The notes under the pieces: model-generated
What the model saw: only the letters and a program-made list of their open reading frames with translations
Told to the model about the DNA's origin: nothing
The model's database searches: none
Source of the DNA: Knoellia sp. S7-12
Lineage (GTDB): Bacteria > Actinomycetota > Actinomycetes > Actinomycetales > Dermatophilaceae
Direction: 5' to 3'
Length of the DNA: 64,000 bases
Assembly (NCBI RefSeq): GCF_040518285.1
Contig: NZ_CP155449.1
Coordinates: 3,906,001-3,970,000, forward strand
Shown: piece by piece, positions 26,849 through 35,181 of the stretch
Position numbering within the stretch: the first letter of the stretch is position 1
Layout: every line of letters starts with the position of its first letter
Program-made: the position numbers and the translations under genes

Positions 26849-28531
26849 TCAGGCGGTGTGGGTGCGTTCCTCGTCGAGCATGGTGGCCAAGGCGTCGTCG
26901 AACTCGGCGTTGCGTCGGGCCTGCCACCGCTCGCGGTCCTGCTCGTCGGCCATCCACTCGTCGACCCAGGCTTGGATGACGTGTTCGGGTGGCTGGTCGA
27001 CCCAGGGGTCGGGTGGTCCGGTGTCGAGGCAGGCTCGTTGCGCTGCTCGTTGTTGCGCGGTGGCGCGTTGCTTCGCGCGTTCGCGCCGGATCTGGTTCAG
27101 GCGTGCGGGAAGGTCACGGTCGTAGGACCCCGGACTCAGGTCCCAGGTGACCGACGCGCCGTGCTCGTTGGGTGGGTGCACGGTGGCGATGAGTCGCTTG
27201 TCGTGGACGTGGGTGTGGTGGCGTTGACACAACAACGCCGCGTAGCCCAGATCCGTGGGGCCACCGTCGACCCAGTGAATGAGGTGATGTGCTTGAGCCC
27301 ACCCCGCCGGGACATCACAGCCCGGGTAGGTGCAGGTCTTGTCACGGTGCCACAGGGCGCGGCGTTGACCCTTGGTGAACAGTCGGACCGCACGGCCGAC
27401 ATCGAGGATCTCCCCGTCGGCACCGAACACGACCGGGATGATGTCGGCGTCACACGCCATCTGTCGCACGATCGCCGGGCCCAGCATCGTGGCCTGCGCC
27501 CGCGACACCATCACCCGTCCACACTTCTCAGCAGAATCTGACGGGGTGACGGTGTCGGTGTGCGGGTCTTCAGGGTTCGGGAAGTGCGCGAGGAGATCGC
27601 CGGCGTTGATGCCGACGTGCAGGGTCGTGGACGCTCCACCCGGTGCGGTGTGGTCTGCGTCCTGACCGGCGACCTGCCCGCACACCGCAGCCAGTGCTTC
27701 CGCGCGGCGTTGCTCGGCCGGTCGCAGGTCCCGCTCACCCGTGACGTCGTTGGGTGCGGGCTGGGACAACGGCCCGATGACCGCTTCCAACGTGGCGGCT
27801 TGTTCGGGGGTCAACCCGAGCCGGTACTCGGTGATATCAGCATCATTGACCCTCGGTGAACTCAGATAAGCAGCCTTCCGCAGCTTCTTCTGCTTGTCGT
27901 CGAACTCACCCTCGACACCGAACATCGCGAGTAGGTGCGGGCGAAGCTTCCTGGCTTCCGCGGGTCCCCACAGGACACCGTGGTCCAGGATCGCCCGCGC
28001 CACCGTCGGCACAGCGTCCGGTTCCAACTGGTCCTCGAACTTGGCCATCTCGCGCAGTGCTGTCAACGCCAGCCAAGGACCGACCTCACCGGTGAGCACC
28101 CGCGCCCACACCACGCCTTCAGGCTTGTCCGGGTCGGCGTACGCCCCCGCCCCCGGGCCCGCGGTGGACCACAACCCGCCGGGCACCGAGCACGCCACGT
28201 CCTGGGCCAACTGGGCCAATTGATAGCCGCCGTCCTGTCGCAGCGACGGCGCGTGCTCCTGCACCCACGCCCCCACCGAACCCTCCCCACGACGAGCCGC
28301 AGTGAACTCGCCCCGGTGCGCGGCCTCGGCGGTGACCCGGATCTGCGCCGCACCCGCACGCGCCTTCACGTCATCAGCCAGCCGCATGAACTCCGCCAGC
28401 TCGGGACCGCTCAACCGGGCCAGCACGTCCCCCAACGGACCCACCCCGCCCTCATCACAGGCCAGCGCGTCACGGGCACCCTCCAACACCGCGCGCAATC
28501 GCGCTACGTCGGTCGCGGGTGTCTCGTTCAT
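26849..28531 (-). CDS. DUF222/13E12-type HNH endonuclease-like protein (copy 2)
   Basis: The 560-residue protein has the helical DUF222 region followed by an HNH module. CTYPGC starts near residue 400, then AQAHHLIHWVDGGPTDLGY and LCQRHHTHVHDKRLI. It is clearly related to the 10020-11690 protein but strongly diverged, so it is an old paralogue and not a recent copy. The HNH fold suggests nuclease activity. The damage-inducible promoter suggests a role in the SOS response, but neither has been shown for this gene. ATG 28531 coincides with the predicted transcription start, and no ribosome-binding site is present. Confidence 0.9.
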   Translation of the reverse strand: MNETPATDVARLRAVLEGARDALACDEGGVGPLGDVLARLSGPELAEFMRLADDVKARAGAAQIRVTAEAAHRGEFTAARRGEGSVGAWVQEHAPSLRQDGGYQLAQLAQDVACSVPGGLWSTAGPGAGAYADPDKPEGVVWARVLTGEVGPWLALTALREMAKFEDQLEPDAVPTVARAILDHGVLWGPAEARKLRPHLLAMFGVEGEFDDKQKKLRKAAYLSSPRVNDADITEYRLGLTPEQAATLEAVIGPLSQPAPNDVTGERDLRPAEQRRAEALAAVCGQVAGQDADHTAPGGASTTLHVGINAGDLLAHFPNPEDPHTDTVTPSDSAEKCGRVMVSRAQATMLGPAIVRQMACDADIIPVVFGADGEILDVGRAVRLFTKGQRRALWHRDKTCTYPGCDVPAGWAQAHHLIHWVDGGPTDLGYAALLCQRHHTHVHDKRLIATVHPPNEHGASVTWDLSPGSYDRDLPARLNQIRRERAKQRATAQQRAAQRACLDTGPPDPWVDQPPEHVIQAWVDEWMADEQDRERWQARRNAEFDDALATMLDEERTHTA

Positions 28532-28598
28532 GCCTCAATTGTCGTCGAACTGGTGTTCGTATGTCAAGAGTTTTACCTACGCTCTGGGCTGAATTCGC
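28531..28598 (-). promoter_or_regulatory. SOS-box promoter of the second DUF222-HNH gene, leaderless
   Basis: On the minus strand TTGACA (28567-28562) and GACAAT (28543-28538) are separated by 18 bp. The spacer contains CGAACACCAGTTCG (28559-28546), a perfect CGAAC-N4-GTTCG LexA box. The predicted start point is the A of ATG 28531. Upstream, 28577-28598 reads GCGAATTCAGCCCAGAGCG on the minus strand, nearly identical to the block upstream of HNH copy 1. Confidence 0.78.
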
Positions 28599-29022
28599 CA
28601 CTCGGGCAACCGAATTCGCATATAGGCGCGCGGTGTCGGTCCGAGGTGCAAACCCGACTGAGACCACGCTAACCAAGACCCCCGACAGCCCTCCCACGGA
28701 GAGCTGCCGTCGGTAGTGCGCGGCCCAGTGCAGGCACCAACGGCCTCGCCGAGGCGAGGCGGCGCGAGGAGCGGAGGGACAGAGGGACACCCTCAGCCAG
28801 CGAGAGACCGAGTCACGCGACCGGGACGGACTACGCGGCATACGTCGTGACGCCCGTGCTCATCCAGGTGTGGCGAGAAGTTCCCGGGCTCGCCGACCGC
28901 ACGCTCATGCGCGACGGTCCCTGGCTCAGCTGACTCTCAGGACTTGCCGTGGCACCCCCGAGGAGCCACGGCCAACACTCGAGCTGCACTCGGGAAGAAT
29001 CACTGCGCCAGCCGCGCAACCT
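28599..29022. other. Intergenic stretch with a possible gene remnant
   Basis: This stretch of about 420 bp has no intact gene. It contains a GAATTCGC direct repeat and a GC-rich region with GAGGCGAGG-like runs (about 28750-28790). On the plus strand, 28829-28933 is a coding-like tail: 34 codons with mostly G/C third positions, reading DYAAYVVTPVLIQVW and ending DGPWLS before TGA. It has no start and no recognised family, and may be the decayed end of a lost gene. Confidence 0.4.
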
Positions 29023-29718
29023 TCACAGAACGGGTGAACGAAGGGCACGAAGGACGACGTCGCGTGTGTGGTGCTGCCCGGCCCCACCGTCGATGTCTCG
29101 GTCCCGGATCTCGTGCACGTCGATGGTCCAGCCGCGGTCGAGGGCAGACGCCACCTCGGCGACGTCGAGGAAGTGGTCGGGGTTGAAGCCGTGCTCCAGT
29201 GCCTGCTCCCGGTCAACGTCGGCGTGGTGCACGAAGAGGAGAGTCCCACCGGGTGCCACCGCGTCGAGCAGGGTCGAGAGCGTCGCGCCACCGTCCTTCA
29301 CGAGGGCCGCATAGAACGCGATGACGAGGTCGAAGCGTGAATCCCGAGACGGCATACCCATGAAGGAGGTGACCTGCCAGTCCACGGCGACCCCGGCACC
29401 CTCGCCGTGCGCGCGGGCGCGGTCGAGCGCCACGGACGACACGTCGATCGCGGTGACCTGCCAGCCCTGTTGGGCCAGCCAGATGGCGTCGGCCCCTTCA
29501 CCGCAGCCGACGTCGAGGGCGGTGCCGGGAGTCAATCCGGTTGCTTCGGAGACGAGGGCACCGTTGGGGTTGCCACTCCAGATCCGGTCGCTCTCGGCAT
29601 ACAACGCATCCCAGTCAGCGGGGGCGTGACCGGCCCGGCAGTGGCCAGCATCGCCGACGTCCCCGTGGTTCAGGTGGCCGTAGTGGTCGCCATGCCCGCG
29701 TTCGTGGTGCTCGTTCAT
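29023..29718 (-). CDS. Class I SAM-dependent methyltransferase with His-rich N-terminus
   Basis: The 231-residue protein has an N-terminal tail with about nine His among the first 33 residues (MNEHHERGHGDHYGHLNHGD), followed by a methyltransferase domain. Motif I is ALDVGCGEGADAIWLAQQGW, with a post-I acidic AIDVS and the VAPGGTLLFVHH strand. It resembles the group annotated with tellurite/thiopurine or general small-molecule methyltransferases. The His tail could bind Ni, Zn or Co. It lies 15 bp after the ECF42 sigma gene on the same strand, so it is probably its operon partner. The substrate is unknown. Confidence 0.8.
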   Translation of the reverse strand: MNEHHERGHGDHYGHLNHGDVGDAGHCRAGHAPADWDALYAESDRIWSGNPNGALVSEATGLTPGTALDVGCGEGADAIWLAQQGWQVTAIDVSSVALDRARAHGEGAGVAVDWQVTSFMGMPSRDSRFDLVIAFYAALVKDGGATLSTLLDAVAPGGTLLFVHHADVDREQALEHGFNPDHFLDVAEVASALDRGWTIDVHEIRDRDIDGGAGQHHTRDVVLRALRSPVL

Positions 29719-29733
29719 GTCGACCAGTGTCGG

Positions 29734-30996
29734 TCACGCCGAGTGCACTGCGCATTCGGCGGCGCGCTTGTGCATCGTCGCCCTGTCCTGAGCGTTCCCG
29801 GCCAGCGACGCTGCCCGAAGGAAGTCGTCGCGCGCCTGCTCGTGCAGGCCCGCAGTGCATTCGAGGTCGCCAGCCACGGCCGGCAGCAGGTGATAGCTCG
29901 CGAGCGCCGGGAGACTCCGAAGCGGCGCAACGATCTCGAGTCCCGCCTCCGCGCCGAACGCGCGCCCCACCGCCACCGCGCGGTTGAGCTCGACGACGGG
30001 CGAAGGCACGACCTGCACCAAGCCGTCATAGAGCGCTGCGATGCGCAGCCAGTCCGTCTCCCCGGCCGTCGCTGCCCGCGCGTGGCAGGCCGCAATCGCC
30101 GCCTGGAGGGCATAGGGGCCAGCGGTTCCTCGCAACGCATCGATCCGGTCGATGAGGTCGAGTCCACGACGGATGAGCCACGGGTCCCAACGCGATCGGT
30201 CCTGGTCGAGCAGCAGCACGGCGGAACCATCGGCCCCCATGCGTGCTGCGAGCCGCGACGTCTGAATCTCCATCAGCGCCAGCAGCCCGAGCGACTCAGG
30301 ATCACGCGGCGTGAGCGCCGCGAGCATCCGGCCGAGTCGCAACGCCTCGTGGCACAGGTCGGTGCGCACCCACGCGTCACCCGTTGACGCGGCATACCCC
30401 TCGTTGAAGACGAGATAGATGACCTCGCGGACGGCATCGAGCCGCTCCGCCCGTTGATCCATGCCGGGCAGCTCGAAGCGGATGTTTGCGGCGGCCAGGG
30501 TGCGCTTGGCCCGCACAATGCGTTGTGCCACAGTCGATTCCGGTGTGAGGAACGCCCGCGCCACCTCGGGAGTCGTGAGACCGCAGACGAGTTTGAGGAC
30601 GAGCGCCGACCGCGCATCGGGGGCGAGCAGAGGGTGACATGACATGAAGATCAGTCCGAGCAGGTCGTCGGCGAGATCACCGTCGACGATGCGGTCCACA
30701 TCCATCCCGGACGCCTCTGCCGTGGTGGCCGCGACGGTTCGGAGCTTGTCACGGCCGGTGTCCCGGCGGCGGATTCGGTCGATCGCGAGGTAGCGCGACG
30801 TCGTCGTCAGCCATGCTGCCGGATTGTCGGGTATGCCGTCCGCTCGCCACTTCTCGATCGCTGCGGTGAACGTGTCCTGGGCCAGCTCCTCGGCGGTGTC
30901 GAGGTCGCCGACGAGTCGGCCCAGGCGAGCGATGAGCCGCGGCGACTCGACGCGCCACAGGGTGGCGATCGTCGCGTCGACTGCTGCGGTGCTCAT
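29734..30996 (-). CDS. ECF42-group RNA polymerase sigma factor
   Basis: The 420-residue protein has ECF sigma region 2 (GDLDTAEELAQDTFTAAIEKW, with WLTTTSRYLAIDRIRRRD), region 4 (LVLKLVCGLTTPEVARAFL, then STVAQRIVRAKRTLA), and the long helical C-terminal extension of group ECF42 (from about residue 180, with EVIYLVFNEGYAAS and YALQAAIAACHARA). In this group the extension takes part in activity control instead of an anti-sigma factor. The gene lies 36 bp after a DGPF/YCII gene, the standard ECF42 partner. The ADGIP motif here is encoded by a GGC-ATA-CCC stretch that contains the recurring octamer. Confidence 0.9.
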   Translation of the reverse strand: MSTAAVDATIATLWRVESPRLIARLGRLVGDLDTAEELAQDTFTAAIEKWRADGIPDNPAAWLTTTSRYLAIDRIRRRDTGRDKLRTVAATTAEASGMDVDRIVDGDLADDLLGLIFMSCHPLLAPDARSALVLKLVCGLTTPEVARAFLTPESTVAQRIVRAKRTLAAANIRFELPGMDQRAERLDAVREVIYLVFNEGYAASTGDAWVRTDLCHEALRLGRMLAALTPRDPESLGLLALMEIQTSRLAARMGADGSAVLLLDQDRSRWDPWLIRRGLDLIDRIDALRGTAGPYALQAAIAACHARAATAGETDWLRIAALYDGLVQVVPSPVVELNRAVAVGRAFGAEAGLEIVAPLRSLPALASYHLLPAVAGDLECTAGLHEQARDDFLRAASLAGNAQDRATMHKRAAECAVHSA

Positions 30997-31032
30997 GTCA
31001 GGTCGATCCCGTTGCTGTCGCGGGCGGAGAAC

Positions 31033-31389
31033 TCAGGCGAGGTCGGCGAACTCGACGACCTGGCGGACGTCGACGCGATGGGTGCCGACGATGAGCGCGA
31101 ATTTGCGGGCGTGCTCGACCGCCTCCTCGAGTGAGGACACGTCGAGGATCGCGAACCCTCCGATGAGTTCCTTGCCCTCGGCGAAAGGTCCGTCGATGAC
31201 GCGCACCGAGCCGTCGGTCACCTCGACGCGGGCCCCCTTGCTGCTGCCGTGGACACCCTCCCCGCCGAGGAGCACCCCGGACAGTGATGCCTCGCGCATG
31301 TATTCACCGATGGCGACCTGCTGCTCGGGCGACGGGACGACGCCGTCTTCCATCTCCTGGGTCTGGTAGTGCATGACCATGTAGCGCAT
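31033..31389 (-). CDS. YciI/DGPF-domain protein, ECF42 partner
   Basis: The 118-residue protein begins MRYMVMHYQTQEMEDGVVPS and contains the name-giving motif in RVIDGPFAEGKELIGGFAIL, followed by SLEEAVEHARKFALIVG. DGPF proteins are the genetic partners of ECF42 sigma factors and are thought to be targets of or effectors for them; their chemistry is unknown. ATG 31389 has GAGGAGAACC nine bases upstream, which decides the start over an in-frame upstream ATG. The ECF42 gene follows. Confidence 0.88.
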   Translation of the reverse strand: MRYMVMHYQTQEMEDGVVPSPEQQVAIGEYMREASLSGVLLGGEGVHGSSKGARVEVTDGSVRVIDGPFAEGKELIGGFAILDVSSLEEAVEHARKFALIVGTHRVDVRQVVEFADLA

Positions 31390-31460
31390 TGCGGTTCTCC
31401 TCGGTCGTGTGTGGCTCAGTCGTTGTGGGTCAGTCGTGCGGGTCAGGGGGCGGATGAGGG

Positions 31461-31784
31461 TCACACCTCAGCCGGGGCGTAGACCAAGTGCAGCACTCCG
31501 GTGCTGAAGGTAGTGGAAGAGACGAGCGTCAGCGCGACGCTCGCCCCATCGGCAAAGAGCTTCTTGCCGGAGCCGACGACGACGGGGTGCACGAGGAGGT
31601 GCAACTCGTCGACGAGGCCCTGCTCGAGCATCCACCGCACGAGGGTGGCGCTGCCGGTCGTGCCGAGGTGGTGCTCGGCCTTGAGCGACTCGAGCTGGGC
31701 CCGCACGTCCTGGTCGGCGCCGCCGCCGACAACGCTGGAGTTCTCCCACGTGGCGTCCTCGAGGGTGGTGGAGACGACGTACTT
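31461..31784 (-). pseudogene. 5'-truncated RibD-C/dihydrofolate reductase-like gene
   Basis: The 107 codons encode only the C-terminal half of a RibD-C/DHFR-like protein: KYVVSTTLEDATWENSSVVG, GTTGSATLVRWMLEQGLVDE and LHLLVHPVVVGSGKKLFADG. Members of this family usually have about 80 more residues in front. That half, including the NADPH-binding start, is missing. The break lies next to the ArsR promoter that begins at 31833, and no plausible start codon or ribosome-binding site serves the fragment. A deletion joining the two loci is the simplest explanation. Confidence 0.72.
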
Positions 31785-31832
31785 GCGAGCGGGCCCTGCG
31801 CGTTTTCGACATGCCTGCCGAACTTCTTTCGG

Positions 31833-31869
31833 TTGACAGATTGGTAACTGTTGCGTTACCAATAACCCA
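31833..31869 (+). promoter_or_regulatory. ArsR promoter with overlapping palindromic operator
   Basis: TTGACA (31833-31838) and TACCAA (31857-31862) form a promoter with an 18-bp spacer. It overlaps the perfect palindrome ATTGGTAAC-N6-GTTACCAAT (31840-31863). The predicted start point is the A of ATG 31869, giving a leaderless mRNA. A palindrome placed across the -10 element fits repression by the ArsR protein itself. Confidence 0.72.
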
Positions 31870-32270
31870 TGGACGCTTTCGCAGCTCTCGCTGACCCGGT
31901 CCGCCGTGATCTGGTCAGTCGGTTGGCACACGGCACAGCACGAGTCGTCGACCTTGCCGCCGAGCACGCGATCAGCCGACCCGCGATCAGCCGACACCTC
32001 CGCGTGCTCGGCGAGGCAGGACTCGTCGAGGCTGAGGACATCGGGCGCGAGCGGCACTACCGGCTCGAGCACGCCGGGCTCGCACCCGTGGCCGACTACC
32101 TCGCGGACCTCGCGGTCGCGCCCCGGTTCACCGAGACGATGCTCGACGGCCTCGACCTCGAGGTCCGCCGCACCGTCCGAGAGCACGCCCCGACAAGCAC
32201 CGCAGGCACCGCTCGCACAGCACGCACTGCAGACCTGACGACACAGCACCCATCCCAGGAGACCGCATGA
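31869..32270 (+). CDS. ArsR-family transcriptional regulator (SRPBCC-linked)
   Basis: The 133-residue winged-helix protein begins MDAFAALADPVRRDLVSRLA and has the recognition helix in SRPAISRHLRVLGEAGLV, followed by a wing (GRERHYRLEHAGLAPV). No metal-binding Cys pair is present, so it belongs to the ligand-unknown branch that pairs with SRPBCC/AHSA1 genes. Its tail is a low-complexity Thr/Ala stretch. The stop overlaps the next start (ATGA). Autoregulation is suggested by the palindrome over its promoter. A second such module lies at 52061-51031. Confidence 0.88.
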   Translation: MDAFAALADPVRRDLVSRLAHGTARVVDLAAEHAISRPAISRHLRVLGEAGLVEAEDIGRERHYRLEHAGLAPVADYLADLAVAPRFTETMLDGLDLEVRRTVREHAPTSTAGTARTARTADLTTQHPSQETA

Positions 32271-32800
32271 GCACCACGCGCACACCCACACCCACCCCGA
32301 ACGCAACGGGACGCCGCGAGGATCGGGACGGCACGGCATACCTCGTGTTCGAACGCTCCTTCCGTGCACCGATCACCGACGTCTGGGCGGCGGTGACCGA
32401 GTCCGACCGGCTCGTGCGCTGGATCGGCCACTGGAGTGGGGACCCGGCGAGCGGTGCGGTGTCGTTCTGGATGACGGCGGAGGCTGCGGACGCTCCCGAG
32501 GAGACCATCCACATCGACGAGTGCGAGGCACCGCGGCGCGTCGTCATGCGCTCGGCACGCCCCGACGACAGCTCGCTCGAATGGCTGTGGCAGATCGACC
32601 TCGCCGAGAACGACGGGGTGACGACGCTGACCTTCGCGCAGGAGGTTGGCGACACCACGCTCGCCGAGGGCGTCGGTCCCGGCTGGGACTACTACCTCGA
32701 CCGCATGGTTGCGGCCGAGACCGGAGGGGACCCGGGCGCCATCGACTTCGACGAGTACTTTCCTGTCCTCTCGGATCACTACCGCGTCGAACTGGCCTGA
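32267..32800 (+). CDS. SRPBCC/AHSA1-family protein, ArsR partner
   Basis: The 177-residue protein has a disordered Thr/Pro start, then YLVFERSFRAPITDVWAAVT with SDRLVRWIGHWSGDP, a strand series including ALRRVVMRS-type segments (CEAPRRVVMRSARP), and TTLTFAQEVGDTTLAEGVGP before the C-terminal helix. This is the AHSA1/START-like fold, which binds small ligands or client proteins. ATG 32267 overlaps the ArsR stop by 4 bp, so expression is coupled. The ligand is unknown. Confidence 0.85.
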   Translation: MSTTRTPTPTPNATGRREDRDGTAYLVFERSFRAPITDVWAAVTESDRLVRWIGHWSGDPASGAVSFWMTAEAADAPEETIHIDECEAPRRVVMRSARPDDSSLEWLWQIDLAENDGVTTLTFAQEVGDTTLAEGVGPGWDYYLDRMVAAETGGDPGAIDFDEYFPVLSDHYRVELA

Positions 32801-32863
32801 GACCAGGGCCCTCGGCACAGGTCCTCACCCCCGTTCCGCTGGGCAAGGGCGCAGACTGGCGTC

Positions 32864-33820
32864 ATGACCCGCACCAACAGGACCGTACTCATCACGGGCG
32901 CCTCCAGCGGGATCGGCCGGGCGACCGCGTTGCAGCTCGCCAAAGAGGGGGCCAACCTCGTGCTCCTCGCTCGCTCCGACAAGGCGCTCGACACGGTGCG
33001 TCAGGAGTGCGAGGCGCGCGGCGGGCTGGCTCTCGTCACGGTGGCCGACGTCGGCGACGTCGAGTCGCTCACGGCAGCGTTCGATGCAGCCCGGCAGCGG
33101 TTCGGGCCCCTTGACGGGGTGGTGCACTCGGCTACGGCGCTCGCCTACGGACGCTTCGAGGACGTGCCCGCAGAGGTCTTCGACGCGTCCATCCACACCA
33201 CCCTCACCGGCACAGCCAACGTCGCACGGGCAGCCCTACAGGCGTTCTCCCACACCGGTGGCGGGAGCCTGGTGGTGGTCGGGTCGATGCTCGGCAAGAT
33301 CAGCGCTCCCTGGATGAGCTCCTACGTCACGGCGAAGTGGGGCGTGCACGGCCTCGTGCGCACCCTGCAGATTGAAGCCCGCAGCACGCCCGGCATCGAC
33401 ATCAGCCTCGTGTGGCCGGGTGGAGTCGACACGCCCGTCTACCTGCAGGCCGGCACCTACCTGCGGCGCAACGGTCGACCCCCGCCGCCGGTCGACTCCC
33501 CCGAGAAGGTTGCTCGTGCTGTCGTGCGCGCTCTCAAGCGTCCGCGCCGTGAGACGTCGGTCGGGCCGGCCAACCACTTGGTTGTGACCGCGTTCCGCGT
33601 CGCACCCGCGGTCTTCGACCGGCTCGTGACCCCACTCATGCGCATCGGAGGGCTCTCACGCGGCGAGGTCGAGAACTCGCCCGGCAACGTGCTCGCACCC
33701 CTCCCTGAGGGTGAGGCGCTGCACGGCCGTTGGGGCAGACACTGGATGCGTGGGGCCGCACTCGCTGGTGCCGCCGCCGGCGCGGCCGCAGTCGGCCGCG
33801 CACATCGACAGAGGAGCTGA
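32864..33820 (+). CDS. Short-chain dehydrogenase/reductase
   Basis: The 318-residue protein has the classical SDR features: TVLITGASSGIGRATALQLA with the TGxxxGIG cofactor loop, VHSATALAYG near the NNAG position, the catalytic Ser in VVGSMLGKISAPW, and YVTAK as the YxxxK pair. The C-terminal extension (about 60 residues) ends in an Ala-rich stretch, AGAAAGAAAVGRAHRQ, that may contact the membrane. It resembles SDRs annotated DltE/YqjQ-like, and the substrate is unknown. The following SRPBCC gene starts 2 bp after its stop. Confidence 0.87.
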   Translation: MTRTNRTVLITGASSGIGRATALQLAKEGANLVLLARSDKALDTVRQECEARGGLALVTVADVGDVESLTAAFDAARQRFGPLDGVVHSATALAYGRFEDVPAEVFDASIHTTLTGTANVARAALQAFSHTGGGSLVVVGSMLGKISAPWMSSYVTAKWGVHGLVRTLQIEARSTPGIDISLVWPGGVDTPVYLQAGTYLRRNGRPPPPVDSPEKVARAVVRALKRPRRETSVGPANHLVVTAFRVAPAVFDRLVTPLMRIGGLSRGEVENSPGNVLAPLPEGEALHGRWGRHWMRGAALAGAAAGAAAVGRAHRQRS

Positions 33821-33822
33821 TC

Positions 33823-34299
33823 ATGGAACAGAACGATGGAGTCGTCACCGTCACCCGCGACATCGAGGCCCCGGGCCAGGCAGTGTGGGATGTGCTCGCT
33901 GACGGGTGGTACTACGCGACGTGGGTCGTGGGGGCCTCGCGCGTGCGGGACGTCGACGCGAGCTGGCCGGCCAAGGACGCGCAGATCCACCATTCGTTCG
34001 GCATCTGGCCGGCGCTTCTCAACGACACGACTCAGGTGGAGAGCTCCGTCGAGGCGTCCGAGCTCGTCCTCACGGCACGGGGTTGGCCGGCAGGCGAGGC
34101 CCGAGTCTCGATCTCGATCACACCGCGCGACGGCGGCTGCACCGTGAAGATCGAGGAGGACGCCTCCAGTGGACCGGGAACCCTCATCCCGAAGCCGGTG
34201 CGCCAGCTCGCGATCGGCCCGCGCAACGTCGAGGCACTGAAGCGGCTGGCCTTCCTCGCCGAGGGCCGTCACAACCGCGGCGGTCATCACCCGGCCTGA
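33823..34299 (+). CDS. SRPBCC-family protein
   Basis: The 158-residue protein has VVTVTRDIEAPGQAVWDVLA, GWYYATWVVGASRVRDVDAS and VSISITPRDGGCTVKIEEDA, followed by a helix that ends NVEALKRLAFLAE. This is a polyketide cyclase/START-like fold that forms a ligand cavity. ATG 33823 has GAGGAG seven bases upstream and lies 2 bp after the SDR stop, so the two are an operon. Similar SDR-SRPBCC pairs are common in actinobacteria, but the substrate is not known. Confidence 0.83.
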   Translation: MEQNDGVVTVTRDIEAPGQAVWDVLADGWYYATWVVGASRVRDVDASWPAKDAQIHHSFGIWPALLNDTTQVESSVEASELVLTARGWPAGEARVSISITPRDGGCTVKIEEDASSGPGTLIPKPVRQLAIGPRNVEALKRLAFLAEGRHNRGGHHPA

Positions 34300-34317
34300 C
34301 GTCGTTGACTCGCTGGC

Positions 34318-35181
34318 CTAGAAGACCGGGCGCCCACCCGTGACGCCGATCACCGTGCCCGAGACGTAGCTCGCCTCGTCGGAGGCCAGAAAGACGTAGG
34401 CCGCCGCAACTTCGACCGGATGCCCTGCTCGACCGAGCGGCGTGTCCGTGCCGAAACCCTTGACCTTCTCCGGCGCCATGGTCGAAGGAATGAGAGGAGT
34501 CCAGATCGGGCCCGGGGCAACGGCGTTGACGCGGACACCACGCTGGCCCAGCTCGTTCGCGAGGTTGACGACCATGTTGTTGAGGGCGGCCTTGGTCGCG
34601 GCATAGTCGAGAAGGTGCCCGGACGGTTCGTAGGCCTGGACCGACGTCGTGACGATGACCGACCCGCCAGACTTCTCCAGTTCACCGGCAAGGGCCTGGA
34701 TGAGCCAGAACGGAGAGAACACGTTCGTGGCGAAAGTCCGTTGGATCTGCTCCGGCGGGAAGGCCTCGATGCTGTCAAAGGTCATCTGGTAGGCCGCGTT
34801 GCAGATGAGCACGTCGAGGCCGCCAAGGAGCTTCACCGCGTCCTTGGCAAGCCGATGGTTGGCCGACAGCTCTGTGAGGTCGCTCGCAAGGCGGTGGGCG
34901 GAGCCACCCGCCTCGGTGATGGTCCGGACGGTGTCCTCCGCGTCGGCCTCCTCTTGCGGCAGGTGCGCGATGACCACCGCCGCACCCTCCTTGGCCATCG
35001 TGATCGCGACCGCCCTACCGATCCCAGAATCGCCACCCGTGACAAGAACTCGCTTGTTCTCCAGACGCCCGCGCCCGACCCATGACGTCTCGCCGTGGTC
35101 AGGTGCGGGTGACAGGTCAGCGGTCGTGCCTGGCCAGTTCTGCGACTGGGCAGGGATTCGCCTGAGTTTGGCGCGTGTCAT
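34318..35181 (-). CDS. Short-chain dehydrogenase/reductase (YhdF/general-stress type)
   Basis: The 287-residue SDR has an N-terminal extension with PAQSQNWPGTTADLSPAPDH (the P-x-Q-x-Q-x-x-PG signature of the stress-type SDRs), then RVLVTGGDSGIGRAVAITMA, VLICNAAYQMT, VTTSVQAYEPS and YAATKAAL. The C-terminus is LASDEASYVSGTVIGVTGG. The family includes general-stress oxidoreductases with unknown substrates. ATG 35181 has GGAGG nine bases upstream. It lies near catalase and an FAD enzyme, suggesting a stress-response neighbourhood. Confidence 0.87.
   Translation of the reverse strand: MTRAKLRRIPAQSQNWPGTTADLSPAPDHGETSWVGRGRLENKRVLVTGGDSGIGRAVAITMAKEGAAVVIAHLPQEEADAEDTVRTITEAGGSAHRLASDLTELSANHRLAKDAVKLLGGLDVLICNAAYQMTFDSIEAFPPEQIQRTFATNVFSPFWLIQALAGELEKSGGSVIVTTSVQAYEPSGHLLDYAATKAALNNMVVNLANELGQRGVRVNAVAPGPIWTPLIPSTMAPEKVKGFGTDTPLGRAGHPVEVAAAYVFLASDEASYVSGTVIGVTGGRPVF

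Noticed and set aside
9984..28531. The two DUF222-HNH genes as homing endonucleases or an active transposon
   Set aside because: The proteins are well diverged, no flanking inverted repeats or target duplications are visible, and no intron or intein is present.
28741..28800. GC-rich repeat-like run as a functional element
   Set aside because: The GAGG/GGAG runs are irregular, with no clear unit or symmetry.
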